A stretch of DNA of 64,000 nucleotides from Aeromonas sp. FDAARGOS 1405 (GTDB lineage Bacteria > Pseudomonadota > Gammaproteobacteria > Enterobacterales > Aeromonadaceae). The DNA is taken from the NCBI RefSeq assembly GCF_019048265.1, contig NZ_CP077311.1:186001-250000 (forward strand), given 5' to 3'. Below, piece after piece: positions 27,402 through 37,901 of this stretch; the stretch's first letter is position 1, and every line of letters starts with the position of its first letter. The position numbers and the translations under genes are program-made. The notes under the pieces are model-generated. The model had not been told where the DNA came from and made no database searches. It saw only the letters and a program-made list of their open reading frames with translations.

Positions 27402-27419
27402 AGAGTAAATAAACACTCT
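27402..27419. promoter_or_regulatory. Inverted repeat upstream of the methyltransferase cassette
   Basis: AGAGT (27402-27406) and ACTCT (27415-27419) flank AAATAAAC, 33 bases upstream of the small-protein start. Possible operator or small hairpin. Short enough to be chance. Confidence 0.25.
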
Positions 27420-27565
27420 AATTTAACAGTATTGACACATAACATATCAGCACTAAGACTCAAACTAACACCAGCTAAGGGCTATATGAAGCCTCTCACT
27501 CTTATTTTGAGATCCTCATCATTGGCGGGGCAATATATATACAGCCGTGTGTTCCGATACACCTA

Positions 27566-27594
27566 AAAAAGCGCCTCCCAAGGGAGGCGCTTTT
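27566..27594 (-). terminator. Terminator of tkt
   Basis: Stem GCGCCTCCC / GGGAGGCGC (27571-27590) flanked by six As on one side and TTTT on the other. It sits 26 bases after the tkt stop on the minus strand, and could act in both directions. Confidence 0.92.
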
Positions 27595-27619
27595 CAGTTC
27601 AATACAAAGCAATCAGGGA

Positions 27620-29611
27620 TTACAGGGATTCAGCGGTCGCAACCACGTTTTCTACGGTAAAGCCGAATTCCTTGAACAGCAGCTCGGCCGGAGCAGACTC
27701 ACCGAAGGTGGTCATACCGATGATCTTGCCGCCGAAACCGACGTACTTGTACCAGTAGTCGGCGATGCCGGCTTCGATGGCCACACGCTTGGTGACGGAA
27801 GACGGCAGGACGGACTCTTTGTACTCGGCAGACTGAGCGTCGAACACGTCGGTAGACGGCAGAGAGACCACGCGCACGGCACGGCCCTTGGCAGTCAGCT
27901 GCTCATAGGCGGCAACGGCCAGTTCCACTTCGGAACCGGTGGCGATCAGGATCAGCTCGGGAGTACCGGCGCAATCCTTCAGCACGTAACCACCCTTGGC
28001 GGTGTCGGCCAGCTGCTGGGCAGTACGGTCCATCTGGGCCAGGTTCTGACGAGAGAAGATCAGAGAGGTCGGGCCGTCGGTACGCTCGATGGCGTGTTTC
28101 CAGGCGATGGCGGATTCAACCTGGTCACACGGACGCCAGGTGCTCATGTTCGGAGTCAGACGCAGGGAGGCGATCTGCTCAACCGGCTGGTGAGTCGGGC
28201 CATCTTCACCCAGACCGATGGAGTCGTGGGTGTAAACGAAGATGGCGCGCTGCTTCATCAGGGCGGCCATGCGCAGGGCGTTGCGGGCATACTCCATAAA
28301 CATCAGGAAGGTCGCGCCGTAGGGGATGAAACCACCGTGCAGGGCGATACCGTTCATGATGGCGGACATGCCGAACTCGCGGACACCGTAGTGGATGTAG
28401 TTGCCGGAGGCATCGTCGTTGGTCAGGGACTTGGAGCCGGACCACATGGTCAGGTTGGACGGCGCCAGGTCAGCGGAGCCACCCATGAATTCCGGCAGCA
28501 GCTTGCCGAACGCTTCCAGTGCGTTTTGGGACGCTTTACGGGTTGCGATCTTGGCCGGGTTGGCTTGCAGGGTTTCGATGATCTTGGCGGATTCAGCAGC
28601 CCAGTTGGCCGGCAAGTCGCCTGCGGTGCGGCGCTTGAATTCGGCAGCCAGAGTCGGGTGAGCGGCTTCATAGGCGGCGAACTTGGCAGCCCAGTCTGCT
28701 TCCAGTTTGGCGCCCTTCTCCTGACCGTTCCACTCGGCAGCGATGTCGGCCGGGATAACGAACGGAGCGTGGTCCCACTTCAGGAACGCGCGAGCAGCGG
28801 CGATCTCGTCGTTGCCCAGCGGTGAGCCGTGGCAGTCATGAGAACCGGATTTGTTCGGAGAACCGTAACCGATGATGGTGCGGCAGCAGATCAGGGTCGG
28901 CTTGCCTGTCTCGGCCTTGGCGGCTTCGATGGCAGCGTTGATCGCTTCCGGGTTGTGGCCGTCAACAGCCGGGATAACGTGCCAGCCGTAGGCTTCGAAG
29001 CGCTTGACGGTGTCGTCGGTGAACCAGCCTTCCACGTGACCGTCGATGGAGATGCCGTTGTCATCCCAGAACGCGATCAGTTTGCCCAGTTGCAGGGTAC
29101 CGGCCAGAGAGCAAGCCTCGTGGGAGATACCTTCCATCAGGCAGCCGTCGCCCATAAAGGCGTAGGTGTAGTGGTCAACGATGTCGTGGCCCGGCTGGTT
29201 GAACTGCTCAGCCATGGCTTTCTCGGCGATCGCCATACCAACGGCATTGGTGATGCCCTGACCCAGCGGGCCAGTGGTGGTTTCAACGCCCGGTGCATAG
29301 CCGTACTCCGGGTGACCCGGGGTGCGAGAGTGCAGTTGGCGGAAGTTTTTCAGATCGTCGATGGAGAGGTCATAACCGGAGAGGTGCAGCAGGGAGTACA
29401 GCAGCATGGAGCCGTGGCCGTTGGAGAGAATGAAACGGTCGCGGTCGGCCCACTTGGGGTTGTTCGGGTTATGTCTGAGGTGGCTACGCCACAGCACTTC
29501 GGCGATATCCGCCATTCCCATGGGGGCGCCCGGGTGACCGGAGTTGGCTTTTTGAACGGCATCCATACTCAATGCACGAATGGCATTGGCAAGCTCTTTA
29601 CGAGAAGGCAT
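27620..29611 (-). CDS. tkt: Transketolase
   Basis: Transketolase transfers two-carbon ketol groups in the non-oxidative pentose phosphate pathway using thiamine diphosphate. The 663-residue product has exactly the E. coli TktA length. Seen are the N-terminal [15 protein letters not shown], the cofactor signature [13 protein letters not shown], the catalytic-region [18 protein letters not shown], and a C-terminal domain. The start [10 protein letters not shown] has AGGAG seven bases upstream; a longer frame adds 26 unlikely codons. It is divergent from metK. Transaldolase, the partner enzyme, is at 46.5 kb. Confidence 0.97.
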   Translation of the reverse strand: MPSRKELANAIRALSMDAVQKANSGHPGAPMGMADIAEVLWRSHLRHNPNNPKWADRDRFILSNGHGSMLLYSLLHLSGYDLSIDDLKNFRQLHSRTPGHPEYGYAPGVETTTGPLGQGITNAVGMAIAEKAMAEQFNQPGHDIVDHYTYAFMGDGCLMEGISHEACSLAGTLQLGKLIAFWDDNGISIDGHVEGWFTDDTVKRFEAYGWHVIPAVDGHNPEAINAAIEAAKAETGKPTLICCRTIIGYGSPNKSGSHDCHGSPLGNDEIAAARAFLKWDHAPFVIPADIAAEWNGQEKGAKLEADWAAKFAAYEAAHPTLAAEFKRRTAGDLPANWAAESAKIIETLQANPAKIATRKASQNALEAFGKLLPEFMGGSADLAPSNLTMWSGSKSLTNDDASGNYIHYGVREFGMSAIMNGIALHGGFIPYGATFLMFMEYARNALRMAALMKQRAIFVYTHDSIGLGEDGPTHQPVEQIASLRLTPNMSTWRPCDQVESAIAWKHAIERTDGPTSLIFSRQNLAQMDRTAQQLADTAKGGYVLKDCAGTPELILIATGSEVELAVAAYEQLTAKGRAVRVVSLPSTDVFDAQSAEYKESVLPSSVTKRVAIEAGIADYWYKYVGFGGKIIGMTTFGESAPAELLFKEFGFTVENVVATAESL

Positions 29612-29874
29612 CTGAATCTCCTGCGATTGCTTCATTTGATGGCCAAGATTAAGGCGCGTTATTGTCCCAGCAGGGCGCGCGGCGTGCAAATATTATCTGG
29701 ATGAATAAAGTGGCTTTGGGAGGACAATCGCTTTTCTTGCCCTCTATTGGCCAAAGCAACCAGAGAAAAACGTTTGATTTCCATCCCTTTCGGGATAGGA
29801 GAGCACCGTTTGTGACCCATTGGACACTGCGCGACAAAATAGTGCTGGCAATCGGGGGGGGCGCTAATTAATAT

Positions 29875-29898
29875 AGACGTCCAGATGTAGATACCTCT
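29875..29898 (+). promoter_or_regulatory. MetJ operator (three met boxes) upstream of metK
   Basis: Three adjacent 8-base units, AGACGTCC, AGATGTAG and ATACCTCT, match the met box AGACGTCT at 7, 5 and 6 positions. Tandem boxes are how MetJ with AdoMet represses methionine genes. They lie just downstream of a possible -10 TAATAT (29869-29874) and 63 bases before the metK start, in the 349-base tkt-metK intergenic region. Nothing else was recognised in that spacer. Confidence 0.8.
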
Positions 29899-29960
29899 AC
29901 ACCATCCCATTCACCCGGTTATTGCTGTGGCGATAACCCAGACAAGCTGAGATTCATATC

Positions 29961-31112
29961 ATGGCAAAGCTGTTTACTTCCGAGTCGGTCTCCGAAGGCC
30001 ATCCAGACAAGATTGCGGACCAGATCTCCGATGCGGTACTGGACGCCATCCTCAAGCAAGATACCAAGGCCCGTGTCGCCTGCGAGACCCTGGTCAAGAC
30101 CGGTATGGTCATGGTGGCCGGCGAAGTAACCACCTCTGCCTGGGTTGATATCGAAGAGATCGTGCGTGATACCGTGCGTGAAATCGGCTACACCCACTCC
30201 GACATGGGCTTCGACGCTGACTCCTGCGCCGTGCTGAACGCCATCGGCAAGCAGTCCCCGGACATCAACCAGGGCGTTGACCGCAGCGATCCGCTGGAGC
30301 AGGGCGCTGGCGACCAGGGCCTGATGTTCGGCTACGCCACCAACGAAACCGACGTGCTGATGCCGGCCCCCATCACCTACTCTCACCTGCTGGTGAAGCG
30401 TCAGGCTGAAGTGCGCAAGAACGGCACCCTGCCGTGGCTGCGTCCGGATGCCAAGAGCCAGCTGACCTTTGCCTACGACGACGCAGGCAAGATCATCGGT
30501 GTCGATGCCGTGGTGCTGTCTACCCAGCACGCCGAATCCATCAGCCACAAGGATCTGGTTGAGGCGGTACGCGAAGAGATCATCAAGCCTGTGCTGCCGG
30601 CCGAGTGGGTCAACAAGGACACCAAATACTTCATCAACCCGACCGGCCGTTTCGTTATCGGCGGCCCAATGGGTGACTGCGGTCTGACCGGTCGCAAGAT
30701 CATCGTCGACACCTACGGCGGCATGGCCCGTCACGGTGGTGGCGCCTTCTCCGGTAAGGATCCGTCCAAGGTTGACCGCTCCGCTGCCTACGCCGCCCGC
30801 TACGTTGCCAAAAACATCGTTGCCGCCGGTCTGGCCGATCGCTGTGAAATCCAGATCTCCTACGCCATCGGCGTGGCCGAGCCGACCTCCATCAGCGTTG
30901 AAACCTTCGGCACTGCCAAGGTCGCCGAGGAGCTGCTGGTCAAGCTGGTGCGCGAACACTTCGAACTGCGCCCGTATGGTCTGATCGAAATGCTGGATCT
31001 GAAGCGCCCGATCTACCAGGCTACCGCTGCCTACGGTCACTTCGGTCGCGACGAGTTCCCGTGGGAGCAGACCGACAAGGCCGAACTGCTGCGTTCTGCC
31101 GCTGGCCTGTAA
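29961..31112 (+). CDS. metK: S-adenosylmethionine synthetase
   Basis: MetK makes AdoMet from methionine and ATP with release of phosphate and pyrophosphate. The 383-residue protein (E. coli 384) starts [17 protein letters not shown]. It contains the signature [12 protein letters not shown] and the [16 protein letters not shown] phosphate-binding loop. Upstream met boxes point to feedback control by AdoMet. The gene ends at a strong terminator and is followed by sprT, as in enterobacteria. Confidence 0.98.
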   Translation: MAKLFTSESVSEGHPDKIADQISDAVLDAILKQDTKARVACETLVKTGMVMVAGEVTTSAWVDIEEIVRDTVREIGYTHSDMGFDADSCAVLNAIGKQSPDINQGVDRSDPLEQGAGDQGLMFGYATNETDVLMPAPITYSHLLVKRQAEVRKNGTLPWLRPDAKSQLTFAYDDAGKIIGVDAVVLSTQHAESISHKDLVEAVREEIIKPVLPAEWVNKDTKYFINPTGRFVIGGPMGDCGLTGRKIIVDTYGGMARHGGGAFSGKDPSKVDRSAAYAARYVAKNIVAAGLADRCEIQISYAIGVAEPTSISVETFGTAKVAEELLVKLVREHFELRPYGLIEMLDLKRPIYQATAAYGHFGRDEFPWEQTDKAELLRSAAGL

Positions 31113-31128
31113 GGCTCGCTGTTGTGAT

Positions 31129-31155
31129 AAAAGGGGAGCCTGGCTCCCCTTTTGC
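31129..31155 (+). terminator. Terminator of metK
   Basis: A 12-bp stem, AAAAGGGGAGCC / GGCTCCCCTTTT, with a minimal loop, 17 bases after the metK stop. Confidence 0.88.
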
Positions 31156-31180
31156 TTATCCGCCATTTGACGAGATGTTG

Positions 31181-31708
31181 ATGTCTGCCACTCCTGCCCA
31201 GCTTGTCGCCCTGCTGCAACAACGCGTAGAAGCCTGCTTTGTGCAGGCCGAGGCGCGCCTTGGCCGCACCTTCCCCCGCCCGCGGATCTACTGCAATATA
31301 CGGGGCCGGGCGGCGGGATCGGCGCGGCTGCAAACCTGGGAGCTGCGCTTCAACCCTGCCCTCTATCAGGCCAACCAGCAGGCGTTTCTGGATGAGGTGG
31401 TGCCCCACGAGGTGGCCCATCTGCTGGTCTATGCCCTGTGGGGTGACGGGCGCGGCAAAAGCCGGGTATTGCCCCACGGCCGCCAGTGGCAATCGGTGAT
31501 GCGGGAGGTGTTCGGCCTTGAGCCCAGAACCACCCACAGCTTCGATCTGGCAGTATTGGCCCAGCGCACCGTGCCCTATCGCTGTCACTGCCAGCAGCAT
31601 CAACTCTCTATTCGCCGTCACAACAAGGTGGTGCGTGGCGAGGCCCGCTATCACTGCCGCCGCTGCAAGCAACCGCTGGAGCGGGAACGGCCGGAGCCAG
31701 AGCAGTAA
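31181..31708 (+). CDS. sprT: SprT-like zinc metalloprotease-fold protein
   Basis: SprT is related to the eukaryotic Spartan protease; its role in E. coli is poorly defined. The 175-residue protein has the HExxH metal site PHEVAHLL (His76, Glu77, His80) and a C-terminal zinc ribbon, CHCQQH then CRRC. The start MSATPAQ is chosen; another in-frame ATG six bases upstream is equally possible. It lies in the conserved metK/sprT/endA/rsmE/gshB neighbourhood. Confidence 0.9.
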   Translation: MSATPAQLVALLQQRVEACFVQAEARLGRTFPRPRIYCNIRGRAAGSARLQTWELRFNPALYQANQQAFLDEVVPHEVAHLLVYALWGDGRGKSRVLPHGRQWQSVMREVFGLEPRTTHSFDLAVLAQRTVPYRCHCQQHQLSIRRHNKVVRGEARYHCRRCKQPLERERPEPEQ

Positions 31709-31782
31709 GCCAGCTTGTGTCGCGCCCCTGTGGTAGGGTGCCCGCCATCGTTCGTCAATCACCCCGTTTTGCAAGGAATCCC

Positions 31783-32487
31783 ATGCGTTTCATCTCCTCA
31801 ATCGCTCTGACCCTGCTGGCCGGTTTACCGCTGCTCAGCGCCCCCCTGCACGCCCAGACCTTTCGCGAAGCCAAGCAGGATCTGGTGAAGCTCTATCGCA
31901 GCCAGCCTGCGGTCACCACCTTCTACTGCGGCTGCGACATCGACTATCAGGACAAGAAAATGAGCCCGGATCTGGCCAGCTGCGGCTATGAGCCGCGCAA
32001 GCAGGCCAAGCGCGCCGCCCGCATCGAGTGGGAACACGTGGTCCCCGCCTGGGAGTTCGGCCACCAGCTGCAATGCTGGCAGGATGGCGGTCGCAAGAAC
32101 TGTGAAAAAGCGAGCCCCGAGTTCAACAAGATGGAGGGGGATATGCACAACCTCTTCCCCGCCATTGGCGAGGTGAACGGCGATCGGGCCAACTACCGCT
32201 TCTCCGACTGGAACGGCAAGCCGGATCAGTACGGCCAGTGCCAGATGCTGGTGGATTTCAAGGATCGTCGGGTGCAGCCGCCCAAGGGGCCGGTACGGGG
32301 CCAGATTGCCCGCGCCTACCTCTACATGAGCCAGCAGTATGGGCTGCGTCTGGCAGCGCAACAGCGTAAACTGTTTGAAGCCTGGGATCGCCAGTACCCG
32401 GCAGAGGGCTGGGAGTGCGAGCGCAACCGCCGCATCGGCAAGCTGCAGGGCAATACCAATCCCTTTATTGAAAAGCAGTGCCAATAA
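31783..32487 (+). CDS. endA: Secreted/periplasmic endonuclease I (Dns)
   Basis: A non-specific DNA endonuclease of the EndA/Dns family; Aeromonas releases such DNases. The 234-residue precursor has a signal peptide ending LHA at residue 24. The beta-beta-alpha metal nuclease motif [11 protein letters not shown] is followed by [18 protein letters not shown], containing the catalytic His and metal Asn. Multiple cysteines (CGCD, CGYE, CWQ, NCE) fit disulfide-stabilised export. AAGGA lies just upstream of the ATG. Confidence 0.94.
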   Translation: MRFISSIALTLLAGLPLLSAPLHAQTFREAKQDLVKLYRSQPAVTTFYCGCDIDYQDKKMSPDLASCGYEPRKQAKRAARIEWEHVVPAWEFGHQLQCWQDGGRKNCEKASPEFNKMEGDMHNLFPAIGEVNGDRANYRFSDWNGKPDQYGQCQMLVDFKDRRVQPPKGPVRGQIARAYLYMSQQYGLRLAAQQRKLFEAWDRQYPAEGWECERNRRIGKLQGNTNPFIEKQCQ

Positions 32488-32606
32488 CCCCATTTGACCA
32501 GGGAGGGGGATCGCCCCTCCTATCATGAAGCCCTTCCCTACTGCCGCGTGAGCCTTGCTCGCCGCAGGATATGAAGGGTTTCCAAGCAAGAGACTGACAA
32601 GCAGCC

Positions 32607-33338
32607 ATGCGCATTCCACGTATCTATGAACCGGCCACCCTGCAAGTTGGCCAGACCATCGCCCTGTCGGAAGACGGCGCCAACCATATCGGCCGGGTAC
32701 TGCGCATGCAGCCGGGCCAGCAGCTCGAGCTGTTCAACGGCGATGGCAATCAATATCCCGCCACCATCGCCAGCGTCGGCAAGAAGTCGGTGGAAGTGAC
32801 CATCGACAGCTGCGACGTCCAATCGGTGGAGTCACCGCTGGCCATCCACCTCGGTCAGGTGATCAGCCGTGGCGACAAGATGGACTTCACCATCCAGAAA
32901 TCGGTGGAGCTGGGCGTCACCTGCATCACCCCGCTCTTCTCCGAACGCTGCGGCGTCAAGCTGCCGGCCGATCGGCTGGAGAAGAAGCGCGAGCAGTGGC
33001 AGAAGGTGGTGATCAGCGCCTGCGAACAGTGCGGCCGCAACGTGGTGCCAGAGGTGCGCATGCCGATGGAGCTGGACGCCTGGCTGGCAGAAGAGACCAA
33101 GGAGCTCAAGCTCAACCTGCACCCGCGTGCCGAGTACAGCATCAACACCCTGCCCGTTCCCGAGCATGGGGTGCGCCTGCTGATTGGCCCGGAAGGGGGC
33201 TTGTCGAGCGACGAGATCGCCCGTACCGTGCAGGAAGATTTCAAAGAGATGCTGCTGGGGCCGCGGGTGCTGCGCACCGAAACCGCCGCCCTGACTGCGA
33301 TTACTGCGCTGCAGTGCCGCTTTGGCGATCTAGCTTGA
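32607..33338 (+). CDS. rsmE: 16S rRNA m3U1498 methyltransferase
   Basis: RsmE methylates N3 of U1498 in 16S rRNA. The 243-residue SPOUT enzyme starts [12 protein letters not shown]. It has the trefoil-knot AdoMet segment [13 protein letters not shown] and [16 protein letters not shown] near the C terminus, and [23 protein letters not shown] in two parts ([23 protein letters not shown]) in the middle. Located between endA and gshB as in E. coli. Confidence 0.97.
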   Translation: MRIPRIYEPATLQVGQTIALSEDGANHIGRVLRMQPGQQLELFNGDGNQYPATIASVGKKSVEVTIDSCDVQSVESPLAIHLGQVISRGDKMDFTIQKSVELGVTCITPLFSERCGVKLPADRLEKKREQWQKVVISACEQCGRNVVPEVRMPMELDAWLAEETKELKLNLHPRAEYSINTLPVPEHGVRLLIGPEGGLSSDEIARTVQEDFKEMLLGPRVLRTETAALTAITALQCRFGDLA

Positions 33339-33393
33339 TACTATCGGCCGCATCAATCAGCCCCATGGCTGCATCGACGCAGCCTCAAGCGGA

Positions 33394-33420
33394 CGATTAC
33401 GCTGCGCTAATCGACCCTAC
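33394..33420 (+). repeat. Dispersed palindromic repeat, copy 2
   Basis: CGATTACGCTGCGCTAATCG (33394-33413) followed by ACCCTAC; same orientation and 19 of 20 core bases as the copy at 26307. It occupies the rsmE-gshB spacer. Confidence 0.65.
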
Positions 33421-33452
33421 AACCCTATCGAGCCATTAAAAAGGAACAGCGG

Positions 33453-34403
33453 ATGACCATTAAACTCGGCATCGTGATGGACCCCATCTCGGCCATCAAC
33501 ATCAAGAAAGATTCCAGCTTTGCCATGCTCGAAGAGGCGCAAAAGCGCGGCTATGAGCTCTTCTATCTGGAGATGAAGGATCTCTACATGGAAGCCGGTC
33601 GCGCCTTTGGCACCATGCGCCCGCTCACCGTCAAATATGACTATGCCGACTGGTACACCCTGGGCGAGGTGGTGGATCAGCCCCTCTCCAACCTCGATGT
33701 GATCCTGATGCGAAAGGATCCGCCGTTCGATACCGAATTTATCTACGCCACCTACATGCTGGAGCGGGCCGAGGATGAGGGTTGCCTTATCGTCAACAAG
33801 CCGCAGAGCCTGCGCGACGCCAACGAGAAGCTCTACACCGCCTGGTTTGCCGAGCACACCCCGACCACGCTGGTAACCCGCCGCGCCGACAAGCTGCGCG
33901 CCTTCCACGCGAAACACAAGGACGTCATCCTCAAGCCGCTGGACGGCATGGGCGGCGCCTCCATCTTCCGCATGAAGGAAGATGACGCCAACGTCGGCGT
34001 GATTATCGAAACCCTGACCGCCCACGGCAGCCAGTACTGCATGGCGCAGACCTATCTGCCCGCTATCAAGGATGGCGACAAGCGGGTGCTGGTGGTGGAC
34101 GGTGAACCGGTTCCCTACTGTCTGGCCCGTATTCCGGCGCAAGGCGAAACCCGTGGCAATCTGGCGGCCGGTGGCCGTGGTGAAGCCCGTCCCCTGAGCG
34201 AAGCTGACTGGGCTATTGCCCGCGCGGTGGGCCCGACGTTGAAAGAGAAAGGGCTTATCTTCGTCGGCCTCGACATCATCGGCGATCGGCTGACCGAGAT
34301 TAACGTCACCAGCCCGACCTGCATTCGCGAGATTGAAGCCGCCTTCGACGTGCACATTACCGGCATGCTGATGGATGCCATCGAGCGTCGGCTGGGCAAA
34401 TAA
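33453..34403 (+). CDS. gshB: Glutathione synthetase
   Basis: GshB joins gamma-glutamylcysteine and glycine with ATP. The 316-residue ATP-grasp protein begins MTIKLGIVMDPISAINIKKD and contains VILKPLDGMGGASIFR, GETRGNLAAGGRGEA and the metal-binding end EINVTSPTCIREIE, all family signatures. AAAAAGGAAC precedes the ATG. It is followed by a long hairpin and then yqgE-yqgF, the usual order. Confidence 0.98.
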   Translation: MTIKLGIVMDPISAINIKKDSSFAMLEEAQKRGYELFYLEMKDLYMEAGRAFGTMRPLTVKYDYADWYTLGEVVDQPLSNLDVILMRKDPPFDTEFIYATYMLERAEDEGCLIVNKPQSLRDANEKLYTAWFAEHTPTTLVTRRADKLRAFHAKHKDVILKPLDGMGGASIFRMKEDDANVGVIIETLTAHGSQYCMAQTYLPAIKDGDKRVLVVDGEPVPYCLARIPAQGETRGNLAAGGRGEARPLSEADWAIARAVGPTLKEKGLIFVGLDIIGDRLTEINVTSPTCIREIEAAFDVHITGMLMDAIERRLGK

Positions 34404-34459
34404 TCGCCAGGCAGGCTAAACCGGCCTGTTCAGGGGTAACCCGTCCCCGACAAGCCCGG

Positions 34460-34499
34460 AAACAGAGAGGGTGGCCCGGCGCCACCCTCTCTGTTTCAA
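34460..34499 (+). terminator. Hairpin terminator after gshB
   Basis: A 16-bp stem, AAACAGAGAGGGTGGC / GCCACCCTCTCTGTTT (34460-34475 with 34481-34496), with a CCGGC loop. The U-run is short (TTTC). Confidence 0.75.
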
Positions 34500-34605
34500 G
34501 ACAATCCGGAAAGGGGCGGGATCTCGCCCAGCCCAAAAAGCGGTTTTTCCCATGGGGATCAACTGCCATAATTGACCTCAAATACCTTTGCACTATTTGG
34601 CCTCT

Positions 34606-35160
34606 ATGCAAACACTGCAAAATCACTTCCTGCTTGCCATGCCAAGCCTGACGGATCCCTACTTCGAGCGCTCGCTGGTCTATCTGTGCGAGCACAACGA
34701 AGAGGGCGCCATGGGACTGGTCGTCAACATTCCGGTCGAGATGTCGCTGGAAACCATGCTGACCCAGCTCCAGCTCAATCCGCCCAACAACCCGGAGCTC
34801 AAGCAGCCGGTGCTGCAAGGGGGACCGGTTCACGCCGATCGCGGCTTCGTGCTGCACAGCTTCCGCCCCGGTTTCAACTCCACCCTGCAGGTGGGGGATG
34901 AGATGATGGTGACCACCTCCAAGGATATTCTGGAAACCCTAGGTACGAGCGAGGCTCCTGCCCATTGGCTGGTGGCCCTTGGTTATGCCGGCTGGAGCGC
35001 CGGGCAGCTGGAGCAGGAGCTGGTGGACGGCGCCTGGCTGGTGATCCCCCCCAATCCGGCTCTGGTGTTCAAGACCCCCATTCACAAACGTTGGCAGCAA
35101 GCCGCCGCCAGCATAGGGGTGAACCCGGTTCACCTCTCCAGCGACATCGGCCACAGCTGA
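34606..35160 (+). CDS. yqgE: UPF0301 protein YqgE (AlgH family)
   Basis: A conserved 184-residue cytoplasmic protein of unclear function; the Pseudomonas homologue AlgH affects alginate regulation. Family features seen are the N-terminal [43 protein letters not shown] and the C-terminal [22 protein letters not shown] is taken as the start; six upstream codons are not conserved. Always found before yqgF in gammaproteobacteria, as here. Confidence 0.95.
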   Translation: MQTLQNHFLLAMPSLTDPYFERSLVYLCEHNEEGAMGLVVNIPVEMSLETMLTQLQLNPPNNPELKQPVLQGGPVHADRGFVLHSFRPGFNSTLQVGDEMMVTTSKDILETLGTSEAPAHWLVALGYAGWSAGQLEQELVDGAWLVIPPNPALVFKTPIHKRWQQAAASIGVNPVHLSSDIGHS

Positions 35161-35203
35161 TCGGCTGGCCCGCTCCGCTCTCTATTTCGAGGATTTATCA
35201 GTT

Positions 35204-35626
35204 ATGTCATCACGCAGCATCATGGGCTTTGACTATGGCACCAAGAGCATTGGCGTCGCCATCGGTCAGGAGCTGACTGGCACAGCCCAGCCTCTGCGCG
35301 CCCTCAAGGCCAACGACGGCATCCCCAACTGGGACGAGATTGAGAAGCTGCTCAAGGAGTGGCAACCGGATCTGCTGGTGGTCGGTCTGCCGCTGAACAT
35401 GGATGGCACCGATCAGGAGATCACGGTACGGGCCCGCAAATTCGGCAACCGGCTGCATGGCCGTTTCGGCAAGCCGGTGGAGTTCAAGGATGAACGACTC
35501 ACCACCACAGATGCCCGCGCCCGCCTGTTTGAGCGAGGCGGCTATCGCGCGCTGGAGAAAGGCAGTGTGGACGGGGTATCGGCGCAGCTGATCGTCGAAG
35601 CCTGGATGGAAGAGCAGTACAACTAA
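35204..35626 (+). CDS. yqgF: Holliday-junction-resolvase-like / pre-16S rRNA nuclease YqgF
   Basis: YqgF (RuvX) is an RNase H-fold nuclease implicated in 5' processing of 16S rRNA and in antitermination. The 140-residue protein starts [19 protein letters not shown], where the Asp is catalytic. It has [11 protein letters not shown] and [13 protein letters not shown] with further acidic residues, and a closing [13 protein letters not shown]. Follows yqgE by 43 bases. Confidence 0.96.
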   Translation: MSSRSIMGFDYGTKSIGVAIGQELTGTAQPLRALKANDGIPNWDEIEKLLKEWQPDLLVVGLPLNMDGTDQEITVRARKFGNRLHGRFGKPVEFKDERLTTTDARARLFERGGYRALEKGSVDGVSAQLIVEAWMEEQYN

Positions 35627-35638
35627 GCCATCAACAGC

Positions 35639-35668
35639 AAGGCAAGGGTCGCCGCCCTTGCCTTGTCT
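35639..35668 (+). terminator. Terminator after yqgF
   Basis: A 10-bp stem, AAGGCAAGGG / CCCTTGCCTT, with a six-base loop, 12 bases after the stop. Short T-poor tail (GTCTCG), so strength is uncertain. Confidence 0.7.
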
Positions 35669-35686
35669 CGCACTATCCTCCCCTCA

Positions 35687-37192
35687 TTACGCCTGTGATG
35701 GACCCGCGACCAGACCTTCGGCCTCTGTCGGCGTCGCATTCATCATCCGGTTGAGCCAGGGCACCATCAGCCCCATCACTACCGCAATCAGCAGGGTCGC
35801 CATCCCGATCTTGCCAAATACGCCGGTGTAAATGGGCAAAGTTTGCAGCGGATCCGTCATCCCTTGCGGCACGGCGGTAAAGGTCGCCACATAGCCACCC
35901 AGCAGGGATGCCATCGCCTGAGTCAGGAACCACATTCCGAGAATGAAGCCCATCAACCGTTGTGGCACCAGCGCGGCGACCATCGCCAGCCCCAGCGCAC
36001 TGATCATCAGCTCGCCCAGACTCTGGAACAGGTAGATAAGCACCATAAACCAGGGGGAGGTCAGCCCCTGCTCATCGGCAAACCACCAGCCGGATGCCGC
36101 CGCCGTCAGAAAGCCCAGCGAGCAGAAGAACATCCCGAGGGTGAACTTGAGCGGCATGGTGAGATCCCGCCCCTTGCTGCCCATCCGGGTATAGATCATC
36201 GCGAGTACCGGGCTACCCACCACCACCCAGAATGGGTTGAGCGCCTGGAAGCTGATTGGGTTGACGCTCATGCCCAGCATCTCGTGGTGCATGTTGTTGA
36301 TGGCAAAGAAGTTCAGAGACGTCGGCATCTGGGCATACAGCACGTAGAAGAGCACCGCCTCCAGCATCAGCACGAAGGCCACATACATCTTGTTGCGGCC
36401 CACGGTGTCAAGCTTGAACGCCTCACGAAAGAAGAAGATCACCACGGCGATGGTCACCGTCATCAGCACCATGTTGGCGATCACCACGTGGTGCATCAGC
36501 CAGGCGCAGAAGAAGACCATGGCTACCGAGCCCAATATAACCAGCAGCAGCTTGCTGTAATCGAGCGGCAGGTGATCCGGCGCGGAGCCAATATCCTTGA
36601 CCATATTGCGGCAGGCAAAGAAGGTAAGCAGCGCAATAATCAGCCCCACCCCGCACAGGTTATAGGTCACGGTATAGCCGTAGTGTTCGGCAATTACCGG
36701 CGCGAGCGAGAGGGAAATAAGGGAGCCGATATTGATCGACATATAAAACAGGGTAAACGCCCCATCCAGCCGCGGATCTTTTGGCTGGTAGCATTTTGAC
36801 AGCAGGCTGGCCGGATTGGCCTTGAACAGGCAGTTACCGACCGCAATGGTGCCCAGCGCATAGAAAATCAGGTCGGGATTGTAGATCGACAGACCGGTCA
36901 TAAAGTAGCCTACCACCAGCACTACGGCCCCCAGCACCATGGTGCGCTTGGTGCCGAAAACATGGTCACCGACATAGCCACCGACCGAAATCAGGCCATA
37001 TACCAGCGCCGAGAAGGCACCGAAGGTAATAAAGGATTGCTCTTGGGAAAATCCCAGTTGTTGCACAAAGAAGACCGCCAATATCCCCTGCACGCCGTAA
37101 TAACCGAAGCGCTCCCAGAGTTCGACGAAAAATATCATAAAGAAGGGTTTGGGTTGTTGTAACAACCCGGTCGGTGCTGTTGCTGGACGCAT
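35687..37192 (-). CDS. Proton-dependent di/tripeptide transporter (POT/PTR family)
   Basis: A 501-residue inner-membrane symporter related to E. coli DtpA-D. The proton-coupling motif [10 protein letters not shown] lies in helix 1, [13 protein letters not shown] in the first loop, and [16 protein letters not shown] in the middle of the N-terminal bundle. About 14 hydrophobic segments are visible. It is monocistronic, converging on yqgF. Which of the Dtp paralogues it represents cannot be decided by eye, so no symbol is given. Confidence 0.92.
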   Translation of the reverse strand: MRPATAPTGLLQQPKPFFMIFFVELWERFGYYGVQGILAVFFVQQLGFSQEQSFITFGAFSALVYGLISVGGYVGDHVFGTKRTMVLGAVVLVVGYFMTGLSIYNPDLIFYALGTIAVGNCLFKANPASLLSKCYQPKDPRLDGAFTLFYMSINIGSLISLSLAPVIAEHYGYTVTYNLCGVGLIIALLTFFACRNMVKDIGSAPDHLPLDYSKLLLVILGSVAMVFFCAWLMHHVVIANMVLMTVTIAVVIFFFREAFKLDTVGRNKMYVAFVLMLEAVLFYVLYAQMPTSLNFFAINNMHHEMLGMSVNPISFQALNPFWVVVGSPVLAMIYTRMGSKGRDLTMPLKFTLGMFFCSLGFLTAAASGWWFADEQGLTSPWFMVLIYLFQSLGELMISALGLAMVAALVPQRLMGFILGMWFLTQAMASLLGGYVATFTAVPQGMTDPLQTLPIYTGVFGKIGMATLLIAVVMGLMVPWLNRMMNATPTEAEGLVAGPSQA

Positions 37193-37852
37193 ATCAACCT
37201 GCCTTTGCTGAGATTTATTTTTATTAATCTGATGGTGGCTGCCGCACTATTTTTTGCCCGCCATTGCTATAACGGAGATCACAGTCAGCCTGCCAATCTG
37301 GCTATTTTCGGGTGCAAGCGCCCCGTTCGATGAAAGGTGTTTTTCATCTAGCCGGTTTCAATTACGGGTTATCGGGGGATGGTGAGTGGCGTCTCCCAGT
37401 ACAGTTACCGGCTCCGGGTTCTACCTTTGCTGCATCCCTTCACTCAAGCCGGTTTATCAACCTTGATGCTTATTCCTCTCTGCTCCGTCACTTATGGCTG
37501 GTGGCCAGATAGCCGGGGCATGACACGGCCACAGACGACCTGTGGGGCTGGCTCACGCCGCGCTCTACTGACAGTCACCTACGCAGGCGCTATCTAACCC
37601 CGCCATTCCAAGGGGTGTCATGCTATATCACTGCAAATACAGGAACTTAATGGTCGATCACACTTTAAAAGTGACCATTAGTGAAGTTTTCTAATGAAAC
37701 CACATGAATTTTTTTCGTGAAAAGAGCTTCACTCGAGACGTGCAACCAAGGCTAATCTGTGCATAAAGAGAGTTGAATTGCACACAGTTGAACCCGAACT
37801 CGGCACTTAAGTCGTGCAAAAGCCCACTCATCCGGGCGATACGACAACAAAA
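37193..37852. other. 660-base intergenic stretch between the peptide transporter and yidZ terminator
   Basis: Short open frames here lack ribosome binding sites and recognisable domains, so no gene is called. Imperfect inverted repeats occur around 37648-37680 (AATGGTC ... GACCATT flanking CACTTTAAAAGTG). The right half is AT-rich. It may hold the promoter region of the transporter and possibly a small RNA, but nothing is assignable. Confidence 0.5.
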
Positions 37853-37880
37853 AGCCGGAGCAGATGGCTCCGGCTGCTCG
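37853..37880 (-). terminator. Terminator of yidZ
   Basis: Read on the minus strand: stem AGCCGGAGC / GCTCCGGCT with a five-base loop, followed by TTTTTG, 22 bases after the yidZ stop. Confidence 0.9.
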
Positions 37881-37901
37881 ATGGGCACCGTCACGGCCAC
37901 A

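Noticed and set aside
32497..32525. GGGAGGGGG/CCCCTCC hairpin between endA and rsmE as a terminator
   Set aside because: No T-run follows and the stem is imperfect, so it was not listed as a terminator.
37312..37597. Short open frames of 66 and 72 codons in the 37.2-37.9 kb gap
   Set aside because: They overlap each other in different frames, lack ribosome binding sites and show no protein-like features.
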